NCBI GenBank assembly: GCA_934572335.1 | Contig: CAKTKU010000005.1 | Location: 34,539-98,538 of the forward strand | DNA: 64,000 bases | Direction of reading: 5' to 3' | Source of the DNA: an uncultured Oscillospiraceae bacterium | GTDB lineage: Bacteria; Bacillota; Clostridia; Oscillospirales; Oscillospiraceae | Shown: one piece after another, positions 15,907-24,800 of the stretch | How positions within the stretch are numbered: position 1 is the stretch's first letter | Layout of the letters: the number at the start of each line of letters is the position of its first letter | Notes under the pieces: generated by a model | What the model was told of the DNA's origin: nothing | What the model saw: only the letters and a program-made list of their open reading frames with translations | Database searches by the model: none | Program-made: the position numbers and the translations under genes

Positions 15907-16673
15907 TACTCGCAATCGACGTCGGCAACACAAACATCGTCCTCGGCTGCATTGAGGATGGTAACATTCTCAACATTGTGCGCATCCAGACCGACCCGAA
16001 CATGACCGTGGACGAATACGTCATCAAGGTCAAGGACATTCTTGAGATCTACGGCATCGACCCAAAGGGCTTCGAGGGGGCAATAATGTCCTCCGTCGTG
16101 CCGCCGGTCACTGGGCGTCTGCTGCGGGCGATAAAATTTCTGACCGGGCATGAGTGCATGATGGTCGGTCCCGGGATGAAGACCGGGCTGAACGTCCGCA
16201 TTGACGACCCCGGAACGCTCGCGGGCGACATCGTTGTCGGCAGCGTGGCGGCCATGGGCTGCTACGGCACGCCGTGCATCGTGCTGGACATGGGCACCGC
16301 CACGACCATCGTCGCGGTGGACGGCAAGGGCGCGTATCTCGGCGGGGCGATAATCCCCGGGGTAAAGCTGTCCTACTCGGCGCTGAGCGCCGGGGCGAGT
16401 CTGCTGCCCGAAATATCCATAACCGCGCCGAAAAAGTGCATCGCCACAAATACGGTCGACTCGATGCGATCCGGCGCTGTGTTCGGCACGGCGGCAATGA
16501 TAGACGGCATGATCGAGCGCATGGAGGCGGAGCTTGGCGAGAAGTGCACCGTCGTGGCGACGGGCGGCATCGCGGAGTTCGTCACACCGTACTGCCGCCA
16601 TGAGATACTCTGCGACAACGATCTGCTGCTCAAGGGGCTGTGGATCCTCTACAGGAAAAACTGCGGCAAATAA
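15903..16673 (+). CDS. coaX: Type III pantothenate kinase
   Basis: A 256-residue ASKHA-fold kinase for the first step of CoA synthesis. Motifs: phosphate loop AIDVGNTNIVLG at residues 4-15, catalytic aspartate region DPGTLAGDIVVG, VLDMGTATTIVAVD (adenosine/phosphate), and GGAIIPGVKLSYSALS. Length fits the family. It overlaps the transporter gene by four bases, coupling uptake and phosphorylation. Confidence 0.95.
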   Translation: MILAIDVGNTNIVLGCIEDGNILNIVRIQTDPNMTVDEYVIKVKDILEIYGIDPKGFEGAIMSSVVPPVTGRLLRAIKFLTGHECMMVGPGMKTGLNVRIDDPGTLAGDIVVGSVAAMGCYGTPCIVLDMGTATTIVAVDGKGAYLGGAIIPGVKLSYSALSAGASLLPEISITAPKKCIATNTVDSMRSGAVFGTAAMIDGMIERMEAELGEKCTVVATGGIAEFVTPYCRHEILCDNDLLLKGLWILYRKNCGK

Positions 16674-16686
16674 GCGACATACACCA

Positions 16687-16720
16687 AGAGCACGGGGCGC
16701 GATGCGTCCCGTGCTCTTTT
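16687..16720 (+). terminator. Terminator after coaX
   Basis: Stem AGAGCACGGG / CCCGTGCTCT around GCGCGATGCGT, followed by TTTT. Confidence 0.85.
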
Positions 16721-16757
16721 GCGCTGATTTTTGGTGAAACTGCCATGCTTTGAGCTA

Positions 16758-16786
16758 TTGACATTATGTTCCGACAGCGCTATAAT
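16758..16786 (+). promoter_or_regulatory. Consensus promoter of the MATE gene
   Basis: Perfect TTGACA (16758-16763) and TATAAT (16781-16786) with a 17-base spacer. Confidence 0.85.
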
Positions 16787-16841
16787 CCGTTCTCTCCCGG
16801 ACACGGGAGAAGTTGATAACGACAAATAGAGGCAGTGTTTT

Positions 16842-18323
16842 ATGACGGAAAATGCAGATTCAAGGCTCAGTCTGAAAGCCATATTTCACCCTTTGAAGCT
16901 CACACAGGGCTCCTGCTGGAGGACGATACTGTTCTTCTCTATCCCGATAATCATTTCATATCTTTTGCAGCAGGTCTACACGATCAGCGACGCCGCGATC
17001 GTCGGGCAGACGCTGACCGCGGACGAGGTCGCTGGCGTGACGGACACGACGCCGCTGGTGTTCGTGTTTCTGCAATTCGCGTTCGGCTCAAGCGCAGGCT
17101 TCTGCGCCGTGACCGCGTGCCGCGTCGGGACGCACGACCAGACCGGCGTGCGCCGCTCGCTCGCGACGCAGTTCGTGCTGTCGGGCGTGCTGACGGTGCT
17201 GCTGACGGCGACGGCGCTGCTGGCGCTCGACCCCATGCTCGCGTGGATAAACGTGACGCCCGCGAACGCCACGGTGTACGCCGCGGCGCGCTCCTACTGC
17301 GAGATAATTTTCGCCGGTATCGGCGCACAGCTTTTTTATAACTTCATCTGTTCATTTCTGCGCAGTCTGGGCGATTCGGTGACGCCGCTGGTGTTTCTGC
17401 TGTTCTCGACGCTGCTGAACGTCGGGCTTGATCTGCTGTTCATCCTCGCGTTCGGCTGGGGCGTCGCCGGGGCGGCGTTCGCCACTGTCGCGGCGCAGCT
17501 CATCAGCACCGTGGCGTGCTTCATATACGCCTTTGCCAAGTACCCGGAGCTTCGCCTCGGGCGGGACGACTGGCGCATCACGTGGTACGACGTCCGCCGC
17601 CATGTCATTCAGGGCATACCCCTCGGGCTTCAGTTCTCCGTGCTGACCATCGGCATCATCGTGATGCAGGGCGTTGTGGTGCAGTTCGACATTATCGACG
17701 GGGTGATGGTCTCCAACGCCGCGCAGAACGGCTTCGGCGCGGCAAACAAGCTCAACAACCTCCTCATGACGCCGTTCAACGGGCTGGGCTCGGCAATGAC
17801 GAGCTTCGCCGCGCAGAATCTTGGCGCGGGCGACCACGAGCGCATAAAGCGCGGCACGCTGCAATCGCTCATCATCGCGGCGGTCATGATGGCGGTGATC
17901 GTGTGCTGCGGGCTGCTGCTGACGATAAACGGGGCGTATCTGCACATCTTCCTCAGCGCCGACAAGATAAGCGCGGGCACCGTGCGCTACGGCAACACGT
18001 TCCTGTATGTCGACCTTGCGATGTACCCGTTTCTCGCGTTCATCTTCATCGTGCGCAACTGCGTGCAGGGCATCGGGCTGCCGCAGTTCATCCTCGGCGC
18101 GGGAACGGCGGAGCTTGCCGCGCGCGTCACGGTGTGTCTGCTGCTGCCGCCCGCGTTCGCCGGAGGCGCGGTGAGCGCCGCCGCGCCCACCGCGGCGTAC
18201 ATCGCCATGTGCGCCGCCGACCCCATTGCGTGGATGTCCGCGGACGCGGTGCTGCTCGTACCGTTCGTGCGGAACATCCTCAAAAAGAACTACGGCTACT
18301 TCAACCGTCATCGCGCTGAGTGA
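16842..18323 (+). CDS. MATE-family efflux transporter
   Basis: A 493-residue membrane protein with about twelve helices in two homologous halves. Typical MATE features are IPIIISYLLQQVYTISDAAIVGQ in helix 1, FICSFLRSLGDSVTPL, and GLGSAMTSFAAQNLGAGDHERIKRG starting the second half. It exports organic cations or drugs using Na+ or H+; the substrate is not predictable. Monocistronic with its own strong promoter. The last 23 bases overlap the convergent Phd-like gene. Confidence 0.92.
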   Translation: MTENADSRLSLKAIFHPLKLTQGSCWRTILFFSIPIIISYLLQQVYTISDAAIVGQTLTADEVAGVTDTTPLVFVFLQFAFGSSAGFCAVTACRVGTHDQTGVRRSLATQFVLSGVLTVLLTATALLALDPMLAWINVTPANATVYAAARSYCEIIFAGIGAQLFYNFICSFLRSLGDSVTPLVFLLFSTLLNVGLDLLFILAFGWGVAGAAFATVAAQLISTVACFIYAFAKYPELRLGRDDWRITWYDVRRHVIQGIPLGLQFSVLTIGIIVMQGVVVQFDIIDGVMVSNAAQNGFGAANKLNNLLMTPFNGLGSAMTSFAAQNLGAGDHERIKRGTLQSLIIAAVMMAVIVCCGLLLTINGAYLHIFLSADKISAGTVRYGNTFLYVDLAMYPFLAFIFIVRNCVQGIGLPQFILGAGTAELAARVTVCLLLPPAFAGGAVSAAAPTAAYIAMCAADPIAWMSADAVLLVPFVRNILKKNYGYFNRHRAE

Positions 18324-18483
18324 GAATGTAAGTTTCCGTGTGAAGTCTGCCAAAGTCCTCGATCGTGAGTACGGCATACTTCACCTCACCGTCCTCCTCA
18401 AGAAACATGGGCACACTGTTCGACACAGTGGAAAGAACCTCTTCGTAATTAACAAGGTCTGATACCTGACGCAGATTTTTCAT
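18301..18483 (-). CDS. Phd/YefM-like antitoxin, apparently orphan
   Basis: A 60-residue protein: LRQVSDLVNYEEVLSTVSNSVPMFLEEDGEVKYAVLTIEDF, the pattern of the Phd/RelB antitoxin N-terminus (DNA-binding fold followed by a short toxin-binding tail). AAGGAG precedes ATG 18483. No toxin gene follows: the next sequence is the convergent MATE gene, which it overlaps. It may be an orphan regulator or the remnant of a toxin-antitoxin pair. Confidence 0.7.
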   Translation of the reverse strand: MKNLRQVSDLVNYEEVLSTVSNSVPMFLEEDGEVKYAVLTIEDFGRLHTETYILTQRDDG

Positions 18484-18499
18484 GACATAGTCTCCTTTG

Positions 18500-18579
18500 T
18501 TTCAAGTGCCTTTATTATATATGTTATTTTACTGTAGGTAAATAAAAATATACTTATAAGAAATTATATTTCACTTGAA
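18500..18579. promoter_or_regulatory. AT-rich divergent promoter region with TTCAAGTG/CACTTGAA arms
   Basis: Inverted arms TTCAAGTG (18500-18507) and CACTTGAA (18572-18579) flank a very AT-rich stretch with minus-strand TATAAT near 18517-18522. It separates the Phd-like gene from the rightward XRE/RHH pair and is a plausible operator for one of these three DNA-binding proteins. Confidence 0.45.
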
Positions 18580-18615
18580 TACTTGGTAGCATATATTCAA
18601 AGGAGACTTGACTGT

Positions 18616-18846
18616 ATGCAGACTGAGTATAAAGAAAAGTATATAGTATTGGGTTTGAAAATTGCCTATTACCGCAAGAAGGCCGGATATACGCAGGAGG
18701 CATTTGCAGAGAAGATAGGCAAAAGCCTCAACTTTCTTGCGCAGGTCGAAGGTCCGAGCACCGTTAAGGGCGTTTCTCTCGAAACACTTTTCAAAATATC
18801 CGATGTACTGGGTGTTCCCGCGTCCAAGTTCCTTGAGGACGATTGA
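18616..18846 (+). CDS. Small XRE-family (Cro/CI-type) DNA-binding protein
   Basis: A 76-residue protein that is almost entirely one HTH_3 domain: GLKIAYYRKKAGYTQEAFAEKIGKS, FLAQVEG, and SLETLFKISDVLGVPASKFL. I place the start at 18616 because AAGGAGA is 11 bases upstream; a longer form from 18583 would ignore this site. It is followed 12 bases later by an Arc-like gene, and both end at a strong terminator. Confidence 0.82.
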   Translation: MQTEYKEKYIVLGLKIAYYRKKAGYTQEAFAEKIGKSLNFLAQVEGPSTVKGVSLETLFKISDVLGVPASKFLEDD

Positions 18847-18858
18847 GCAGGGTGTGAT

Positions 18859-19059
18859 ATGGCTATAAAGAGCGTTTCTATACGGATTGAGGAAGAGATG
18901 CTGCACAAGCTCGGTTATGTTGCAGACTATGAGGGTCGTTCCATCAACAGTCATATTCTTGTGCTTATACGTGACAGTATTAAACGCTTTGAAGCTGAAC
19001 ACGGCACTATTGACGGTGATATAAGCCCGGATTCAAATGTGAAACCGGCAAGAAAATAG
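18859..19059 (+). CDS. Arc/ribbon-helix-helix-like small DNA-binding protein
   Basis: A 66-residue protein beginning MAIKSVSIRIEEEMLHKLGYVADYEGRS (beta strand then helix), followed by NSHILVLIRDSIKRFEAEHG (second helix), the order of ribbon-helix-helix repressors. The tail is polar and probably disordered. Likely co-transcribed with the XRE gene. Role unknown. Confidence 0.65.
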   Translation: MAIKSVSIRIEEEMLHKLGYVADYEGRSINSHILVLIRDSIKRFEAEHGTIDGDISPDSNVKPARK

Positions 19060-19184
19060 CGGCGTACGCAACAAAGCTTTTACTTCCCTGAAACAAATTT
19101 GCACTTATTTTTGAAACATCTTTTCGGTATAGTATACTCGCAAGTGCAAGAGCGATTCTTTTTCATTTTGTCCTACCTTATAAG

Positions 19185-19219
19185 AACAGGAGCGGCCGGT
19201 CGGCCGCTCCTGTTTTTTT
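19185..19219 (+). terminator. Terminator of the XRE/RHH pair
   Basis: Near-perfect stem AACAGGAGCGGCC / GGCCGCTCCTGTT with a four-base loop and a T7 run. Confidence 0.9.
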
Positions 19220-19232
19220 ATTCCGGGCAAGC

Positions 19233-19261
19233 AAAAAACCGGGGCGTATCACGCCTCGGTT
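19233..19261 (-). terminator. Terminator of the ylxM-ffh-rpsP-khpA operon
   Basis: On the minus strand AACCGAGGCGT / ACGCCCCGGTT closes on a three-base loop and runs into TTTTTT. Confidence 0.88.
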
Positions 19262-19289
19262 CATGCTTTTGTCGGAAAGCTCCGAAATC

Positions 19290-19520
19290 TCAGTCCATTA
19301 TCTCGACCGAGACCTTCTTGCCCTTTCGCTGGGCAACGGCCCGCATAAGTATACGGATCTGCTTGACGATCCTGCCCTGCCGGCCAATGACCTTGCCCAT
19401 ATCACCGTCAGCGACGCGAACCTCATAAACGGTCTCGCCGTCGGTCTTGCGCTCGGTCACAGAGACCTGATCGGGATTATCGACAAGGCTCTGCACAATG
19501 TAGGTCAAAAGTTCTTTCAT
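19290..19520 (-). CDS. khpA: KH-domain RNA-binding protein KhpA
   Basis: A 76-residue protein that is a single KH domain with the RNA-binding GxxG loop in GKVIGRQGR near residues 41-49. KhpA works with KhpB in RNA binding and influences cell division and envelope in Gram-positives. It follows rpsP by 18 bases, the standard Firmicutes position. Confidence 0.92.
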   Translation of the reverse strand: MKELLTYIVQSLVDNPDQVSVTERKTDGETVYEVRVADGDMGKVIGRQGRIVKQIRILMRAVAQRKGKKVSVEIMD

Positions 19521-19538
19521 GCCGGTTGATGCTCCTTA

Positions 19539-19793
19539 TCACGCCTCGACCTTTTTCAGCAGCCCGCGAACGGTATCGGTGGGCTGAGCGCCGTTGGCGA
19601 TCCAGTACTTTACGCGCTCCATATCGACCTTGATCTTGTCGCTTTCGGCAGCGGGATCGTAAACGCCGATCTCCTCGATGAAGCGGCCGTCACGGGGGCA
19701 GCGGGAGTCAGCGACGACGATGCGGTAGTAGGGAGCCTTCTTCGCGCCCATTCTGCGCAGTCTGATCTTAACCATGTGTATATTCACCTCCAT
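19539..19793 (-). CDS. rpsP: 30S ribosomal protein S16
   Basis: An 84-residue protein with the full S16 sequence: VKIRLRRMGAKKAPYYRIVVADSR, then RFIEEIGVYDP and KYWIANGAQPTDTVRGLL. Part of the small subunit body. The ORF may begin at the second in-frame ATG (MVKIRLRRMG, five codons in), the family's usual start. Confidence 0.96.
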   Translation of the reverse strand: MEVNIHMVKIRLRRMGAKKAPYYRIVVADSRCPRDGRFIEEIGVYDPAAESDKIKVDMERVKYWIANGAQPTDTVRGLLKKVEA

Positions 19794-19851
19794 ATTTTTT
19801 CTCTTAATATATATTACAAACGCTTGCGCGAGTGTAAACGCTTTATACGGC

Positions 19852-21228
19852 TCAGAAGCCGGGGAAACCGCCCATGCCGCCGAAGCCGCCGAGACCGCCG
19901 GGCATCTTGCCCATCTTCTTTTGCAGCTTCTTCATGTTCTTGCCGGAGAACTGCTTCATCATCTGCTGCATCGCGTCAAACTGCTTCAAAAGGCGGTTGA
20001 CGTCGACCACCGATGTGCCGGAGCCCGCCGCGATACGCTTCTTGCGGCTGGAATTGAGCACGGCGGGATTGTCCCGCTCCGCCGGGGTCATGGATTTGAT
20101 GATTGCCTCCTGCCGCGCCATGGCGCGCTCGTCGATCTTCGCGCCCTTGAGCGCCTTTGCGTCCACGCCGGGGATCATGCCCGCAATGTCGCCGAGGTCG
20201 CCCATGCTCTTGAGCTGATCCATCTGGTCGAGATAATCCGCAAGGGTGAAGCGGTTGGCGCGCAGCTTCTCCGCCGCTTCGAGCGCCTTCTTCTCGTCAA
20301 AGCTCTGCTCCGCCTTTTCAATGAGCGTGAGCATATCGCCCATGCCGAGGATGCGCGAGGCCATACGGTCGGGGTGGAACGGCTCTATCATGTCGAGCTT
20401 TTCGCCCACGCCGATGAACTTGATGGGCTTGCCCGTCGCGGCTCTTATGGAGAGCGCCGCGCCGCCGCGCGCGTCGCCGTCAAGCTTTGTGAGCATGACG
20501 CCCGTGATGCCTAGCGCCTCGTCAAAGGCGTTCGCGGCGTTGACAGCGTCCTGACCGGTCATCGCGTCGACAACGAGCAGTATCTCCGCAGGCTCGACCG
20601 CGTCGCGGATATTCTGAAGCTCCTGCATGAGCGCTTCATCAATGTGCAGCCGTCCGGCGGTGTCGAGGAACACAAGGTCATTGCCGTGCTTCTTCGCGTG
20701 CTCCACAGCCGCCTTGGCAATATCAACGGGGTCAGTCTGACCCATCTGGAAAACGGGAATATCAAGCTGGGCGCCGACGGTTTCCAGCTGCTTGATGGCG
20801 GCGGGACGGTAAATGTCGCACGCGGCGAGCAGCGGGCGCTTGCCCTGACGGCGCATATACGCGGCGAGCTTCGCCCCGTTCGTGGTCTTGCCCGCGCCCT
20901 GAAGCCCGACGAGCATCACGACCGAGGGGGACTTGGAGCTGATATTGAGCTTCTGGTTGTCCCCGCCCATGAGCTTGCACAGCTCTTCATTGACGATCTT
21001 TATGACCATCTGCGCCGGGCTGAGCGCTTCCAGCACGTCCGCGCCGGTGGCGCGTTCGGTGACGGTCTTGGTGAAGTCCTTGACCGCTTTATAGCTGACG
21101 TCCGCCTCAAGAAGCGCCAGGCGCACCTCGCGCATGACCTCTTTCACGTCCGCCGGGGTCAGTCTGCCCTTGCCGCGCAGCTTTTTGAAAGCGGCATTCA
21201 GTTTTTCGCTTAAACTCTCAAACGCCAT
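19852..21228 (-). CDS. ffh: Signal recognition particle protein Ffh
   Basis: A 458-residue GTPase that targets nascent membrane proteins. The N domain (1-85) is followed by the G domain with GLQGAGKTTNGAKLA (G1), DIYRPAAIKQLE, DTAGRLHID (G3), and TKLDGDARGGAALS (G4). The methionine-rich M domain holds MGDLGDIAGMIPG and ends in a Gly/Met-rich tail. The tail GGLGGFGGMGGFPGF is normal for the family. It lies 28 bases downstream of ylxM. Confidence 0.97.
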   Translation of the reverse strand: MAFESLSEKLNAAFKKLRGKGRLTPADVKEVMREVRLALLEADVSYKAVKDFTKTVTERATGADVLEALSPAQMVIKIVNEELCKLMGGDNQKLNISSKSPSVVMLVGLQGAGKTTNGAKLAAYMRRQGKRPLLAACDIYRPAAIKQLETVGAQLDIPVFQMGQTDPVDIAKAAVEHAKKHGNDLVFLDTAGRLHIDEALMQELQNIRDAVEPAEILLVVDAMTGQDAVNAANAFDEALGITGVMLTKLDGDARGGAALSIRAATGKPIKFIGVGEKLDMIEPFHPDRMASRILGMGDMLTLIEKAEQSFDEKKALEAAEKLRANRFTLADYLDQMDQLKSMGDLGDIAGMIPGVDAKALKGAKIDERAMARQEAIIKSMTPAERDNPAVLNSSRKKRIAAGSGTSVVDVNRLLKQFDAMQQMMKQFSGKNMKKLQKKMGKMPGGLGGFGGMGGFPGF

Positions 21229-21256
21229 CGGCTTACCTCATATGATCTGAGCTTAT

Positions 21257-21613
21257 TTAAATATCCTGCTTCAAACGCTCCAGCTCCCGCTCGATCTCGA
21301 GCGCGGCGCTCTGCGCCTCGCCAGAGCACTGCTCGCTCAATCTATGCGCCTTTCCGCACAGCCGCTCAAGTGAGCGCTGAGCCGCGGTGAAGCGCGCGGC
21401 GAGCTTTGTTTTATCCTCAAACTCCGCAAGGGCGGCGTCCGCGCGGCGGATATTGTCCCACACGCCCTGCCGGGATATGCCAAGCTGCTCTGCGATCTCC
21501 GCGAGGGAAAGATCCTCATTATAATGCAGCTCACAGCACTCGCGCTGTTTGTCCGTAAGGAGCTCGCCGTAGAAATCCAGCAACATGCTGTGCATCAGTC
21601 TGCTATCCTCCAC
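21257..21613 (-). CDS. ylxM: YlxM-family SRP-associated helix-turn-helix protein
   Basis: A 118-residue protein: LLDFYGELLTDKQRECCELHYNEDLSLAEIAEQLGISRQGVWDNIRRAD, a sigma-4-like HTH that defines YlxM, a partner of the SRP pathway. The start is GTG at 21613 with AGGAGGAG upstream. First gene of ylxM-ffh-rpsP-khpA. Confidence 0.95.
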   Translation of the reverse strand: MEDSRLMHSMLLDFYGELLTDKQRECCELHYNEDLSLAEIAEQLGISRQGVWDNIRRADAALAEFEDKTKLAARFTAAQRSLERLCGKAHRLSEQCSGEAQSAALEIERELERLKQDI

Positions 21614-21649
21614 GGGGCACTCCTCCTGTCAAGTCATATCACTTTGCAG

Positions 21650-21678
21650 ACTATACACCATTCCGCCGCCGCTGTCAA
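21650..21678 (-). promoter_or_regulatory. Promoter of the ylxM-ffh operon
   Basis: Minus-strand TTGACA (21678-21673), 17-base spacer, TATAGT (21655-21650). Confidence 0.8.
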
Positions 21679-21813
21679 GTATTTTTTCTTGTCAGTATTC
21701 TACCCTCAGCGCATATTCCGCGCATATTGCATAATGCTTCCTCTTATGGGAAAAATGGACGTATACGGGCGCGGCACACCGCGTCCAACAACGCAAAGAG
21801 GATAGATACGCCA

Positions 21814-24800
21814 ATGGATAATACTATGAACTCCGCGATATATATTGAGCTTCCCCAGCTCGGCGAATACGCCGCGTCCGCGGCGAAGCTGCTCTCCCCG
21901 GAGAGCGAGGGCAGCGGGCGCACAGAGGCGCGGCGGCTGCAAAAATGCTGCCGCGAGCTGCGCCGCAGTCACGCCGAGATCGCGCGCCGCTACGGCACCG
22001 TGACCTCGCCCCCGGCGGCATGCGAGTGGCTTTTGGACAACTGGTACATGATAGAGCGCGAATACCGCGGTGTTCTGCCGCAGATTGAGGGCGCGCGGCG
22101 GCTCCGGCTGTGCCCGGACGGGGTGCTCGCCGCGGCGCTGTGCCGCAATATGCTGATGTCCGGGCGGGGCGAGGTGACGGAGGAGCGCTTCAGGGCGTAC
22201 ATGGAGGGGTTCCAGTCCGTGACGGTGCTGCGCCGGGGCGAGCTGTGCCTTATCCCGGCGCTGCTGGGCGCGGCGGTGATAGAGTGCGCGGCAGCGGTCT
22301 GCCGCGAGATGCGCTACGCCGCCGACACGGACGCCTACGCAAAGCAGCTGGAAGCGCTGTTCACAACGCTCCGGCTCCTTTCGGTGCTGGACATGGAAGC
22401 GCTCATCGAGTCCGCCGACGTGACCGACCGCGTGCTCACCGGCGACCCGACGGGCGAATACGCGCGCATGGACGCCGGGACAAAGCAGGCGTATCTCCGC
22501 CGGGTGGAGCAGCTTGCGCGCCGCGCCGACACGGAGGAGCACATATACGCCCGCGCCCTCGTCCGCCGCGCGGCGAACGAGGGGCGGCACATCGGATTTT
22601 ACCTCTTCCCCGCGCGCGGTCATCACGGCGAGGGCTGGTACATCGGGGCAAATGTTCTACTGACGCTGTCGGCGGCGCTGGCGCTGGGGTTCCACCTGAA
22701 AAGCGCCGCCGCGGCGGCGCTGCTGCTGCTCCCCGTGTCGGAGCTTGTGAAGAGCCTCATCGACTATATCCTGCTGCACATCGTGCGTCCGAAGCGGCTT
22801 TTCCGCATGGACACGCAAGATGGCGTGCCGCATGACGGACGGACGATATGCGTGATATCAACGCTTCTCGGCGCGGAGGCGAGCGCGGAGCGGCTGGAAG
22901 AGCTTTACTACGCCTGCCGGGGCGAGGGTTCGGCGCTGGCGTTCGGGCTGCTCGCCGACCTGCCGGAGGCGGACAGCGCCGACACGGACGCGGACGAAGC
23001 GCTCATCCGTCCCGTGCGCGAGGCCGTCATGCGCCTCAACCGCAAATACGGCGGACGGTTTTATCTTTTCACGCGTCCGCGCCGCTTTGACGGCGAGCGC
23101 TACACCCCGCACGAGCGCAAGCGCGGGGCGATACTGGAGCTGGCAAAGCTTCTCTGCGATGAGGAGAGCGAGCTTGAGGTTACCGGTGAGAAAGATGCGC
23201 TGGGCGGCACGCGGTATATCCTCACGCTCGACAGCGACACGCGCATTTATCCCGGCGCAGCGGGCGAGCTTATCGGCGCGATGCTGCACCCGCTGTGCCG
23301 CCCGGTGATCGACGCGCGCACGCACACGGTCACAGCGGGTCACGCCGTCATACACCCGCGCATCGACACGGAGCTTCAAAGCTCCGGCGAGACGGATTTT
23401 GCGCTCATCTTCGCCGGGGCGGGCGGCAGTGATCCTTACGGCACACTCTGCGGGGAGCTGTACATGGACGCCTTCGCGAGCGGAGGCTTCGCAGGCAAGG
23501 GCGTGATCGACGCGCGCGCACTGCTGACGTGTACGCGCGGCTTCCCCGAGGGGCGGATACTCAGCCACGATGCGCCGGAGGGCGCGTATCTGCGCGGCGC
23601 GTACATGGGCGACGCGGAGTTTTCCGACCGCTTCCCCTCCCGCCCGCTGGCATACTATAAGCGTCTGCACCGCTGGATACGCGGCGACTGGCAGAACATC
23701 CCCTTCATATTCGCGCGCGGGCTGAGCGACATTGATCGCTGGCGGCTGATAGACTCGCTGCGGCGCAGTCTCATCGCCCCGGCAACGCTCTTTGCCATCT
23801 GCGCGGGCTTTTTCGTGCCGGGGACGCCCATCACCGTCGCGGCATGGGCGGCGCTGCTGGCGCTTGCGGCGCGGCTGATGTTCTCGCTGGCGGAGACGAC
23901 GCTCTCCCGACGTCGCGGGGAGCGTCCGCGCCGCTACACGCGCATACTCACGGGCGCGGGCGGCGCGATAGTTCAGACATTCATCCGGCTGTGGCTGCTG
24001 CCGTATGAGGCGTGGGTATCGCTGACGGCGGCGGCAACGGCGCTGTGGCGCATGGCGGTGACGCACAGGCGGCTGCTGCAATGGCAGACCGCCGCCGAGG
24101 TGCGCGGCGACGCGGGGCTTTTGGGGCATATACGCGCGATGTATTTCCACGTGCTGCTGGGCGCGGCGCTGTTGGCGTTCTCCCCGGCGGTCATGGGCAA
24201 GAGCGCGGGGCTGATGTGGCTTTTGTCCCCGGCGGCGGCGTTCGCGCTGGCGCTCCCGGCGCGCCGCGGCACGGAGCTTGCGGAGAACGAGCGGCGCTAT
24301 CTCATACAGGCGGCGCAGCGGAGCTTCGGGTATTTTGACAGCTTCTTTTCCCCGGAGGACAGCTTCCTCCCGCCGGATAATTTTCAGGAGCAGCCGCCCG
24401 TCGGGCTCGCGCGGCGCACATCGCCGACGAATATCGGTCTCGCCCTCGCGGCGCACACGGCGGCAGTGGACATGGGCATCATCACGCGCAAGGCGTGCCG
24501 GGACTATACCGGAACCGTGCTCGACACGCTTGAGCGCATGCCGCGCCACATGGGGCATTTTTATAACTGGTACGACACCGCGACGCTGCTCCCCCTCCTG
24601 CCCGCCTACATCTCCACGGTGGACAGCGGCAACATGTACGCCGGGCTTCTCACCGCGCGTCAGGCCATGGCGGAATACGGCGAGGAAGAGCTTGCCGCGC
24701 GGCTGGACGCGCTGATGGCGGAGATGGACTTCGCCCCGCTCTATGACAAGACGAGGGGACTGTTCCACATCTGCTACGACACGGCGAACGAGCGCGGCGC

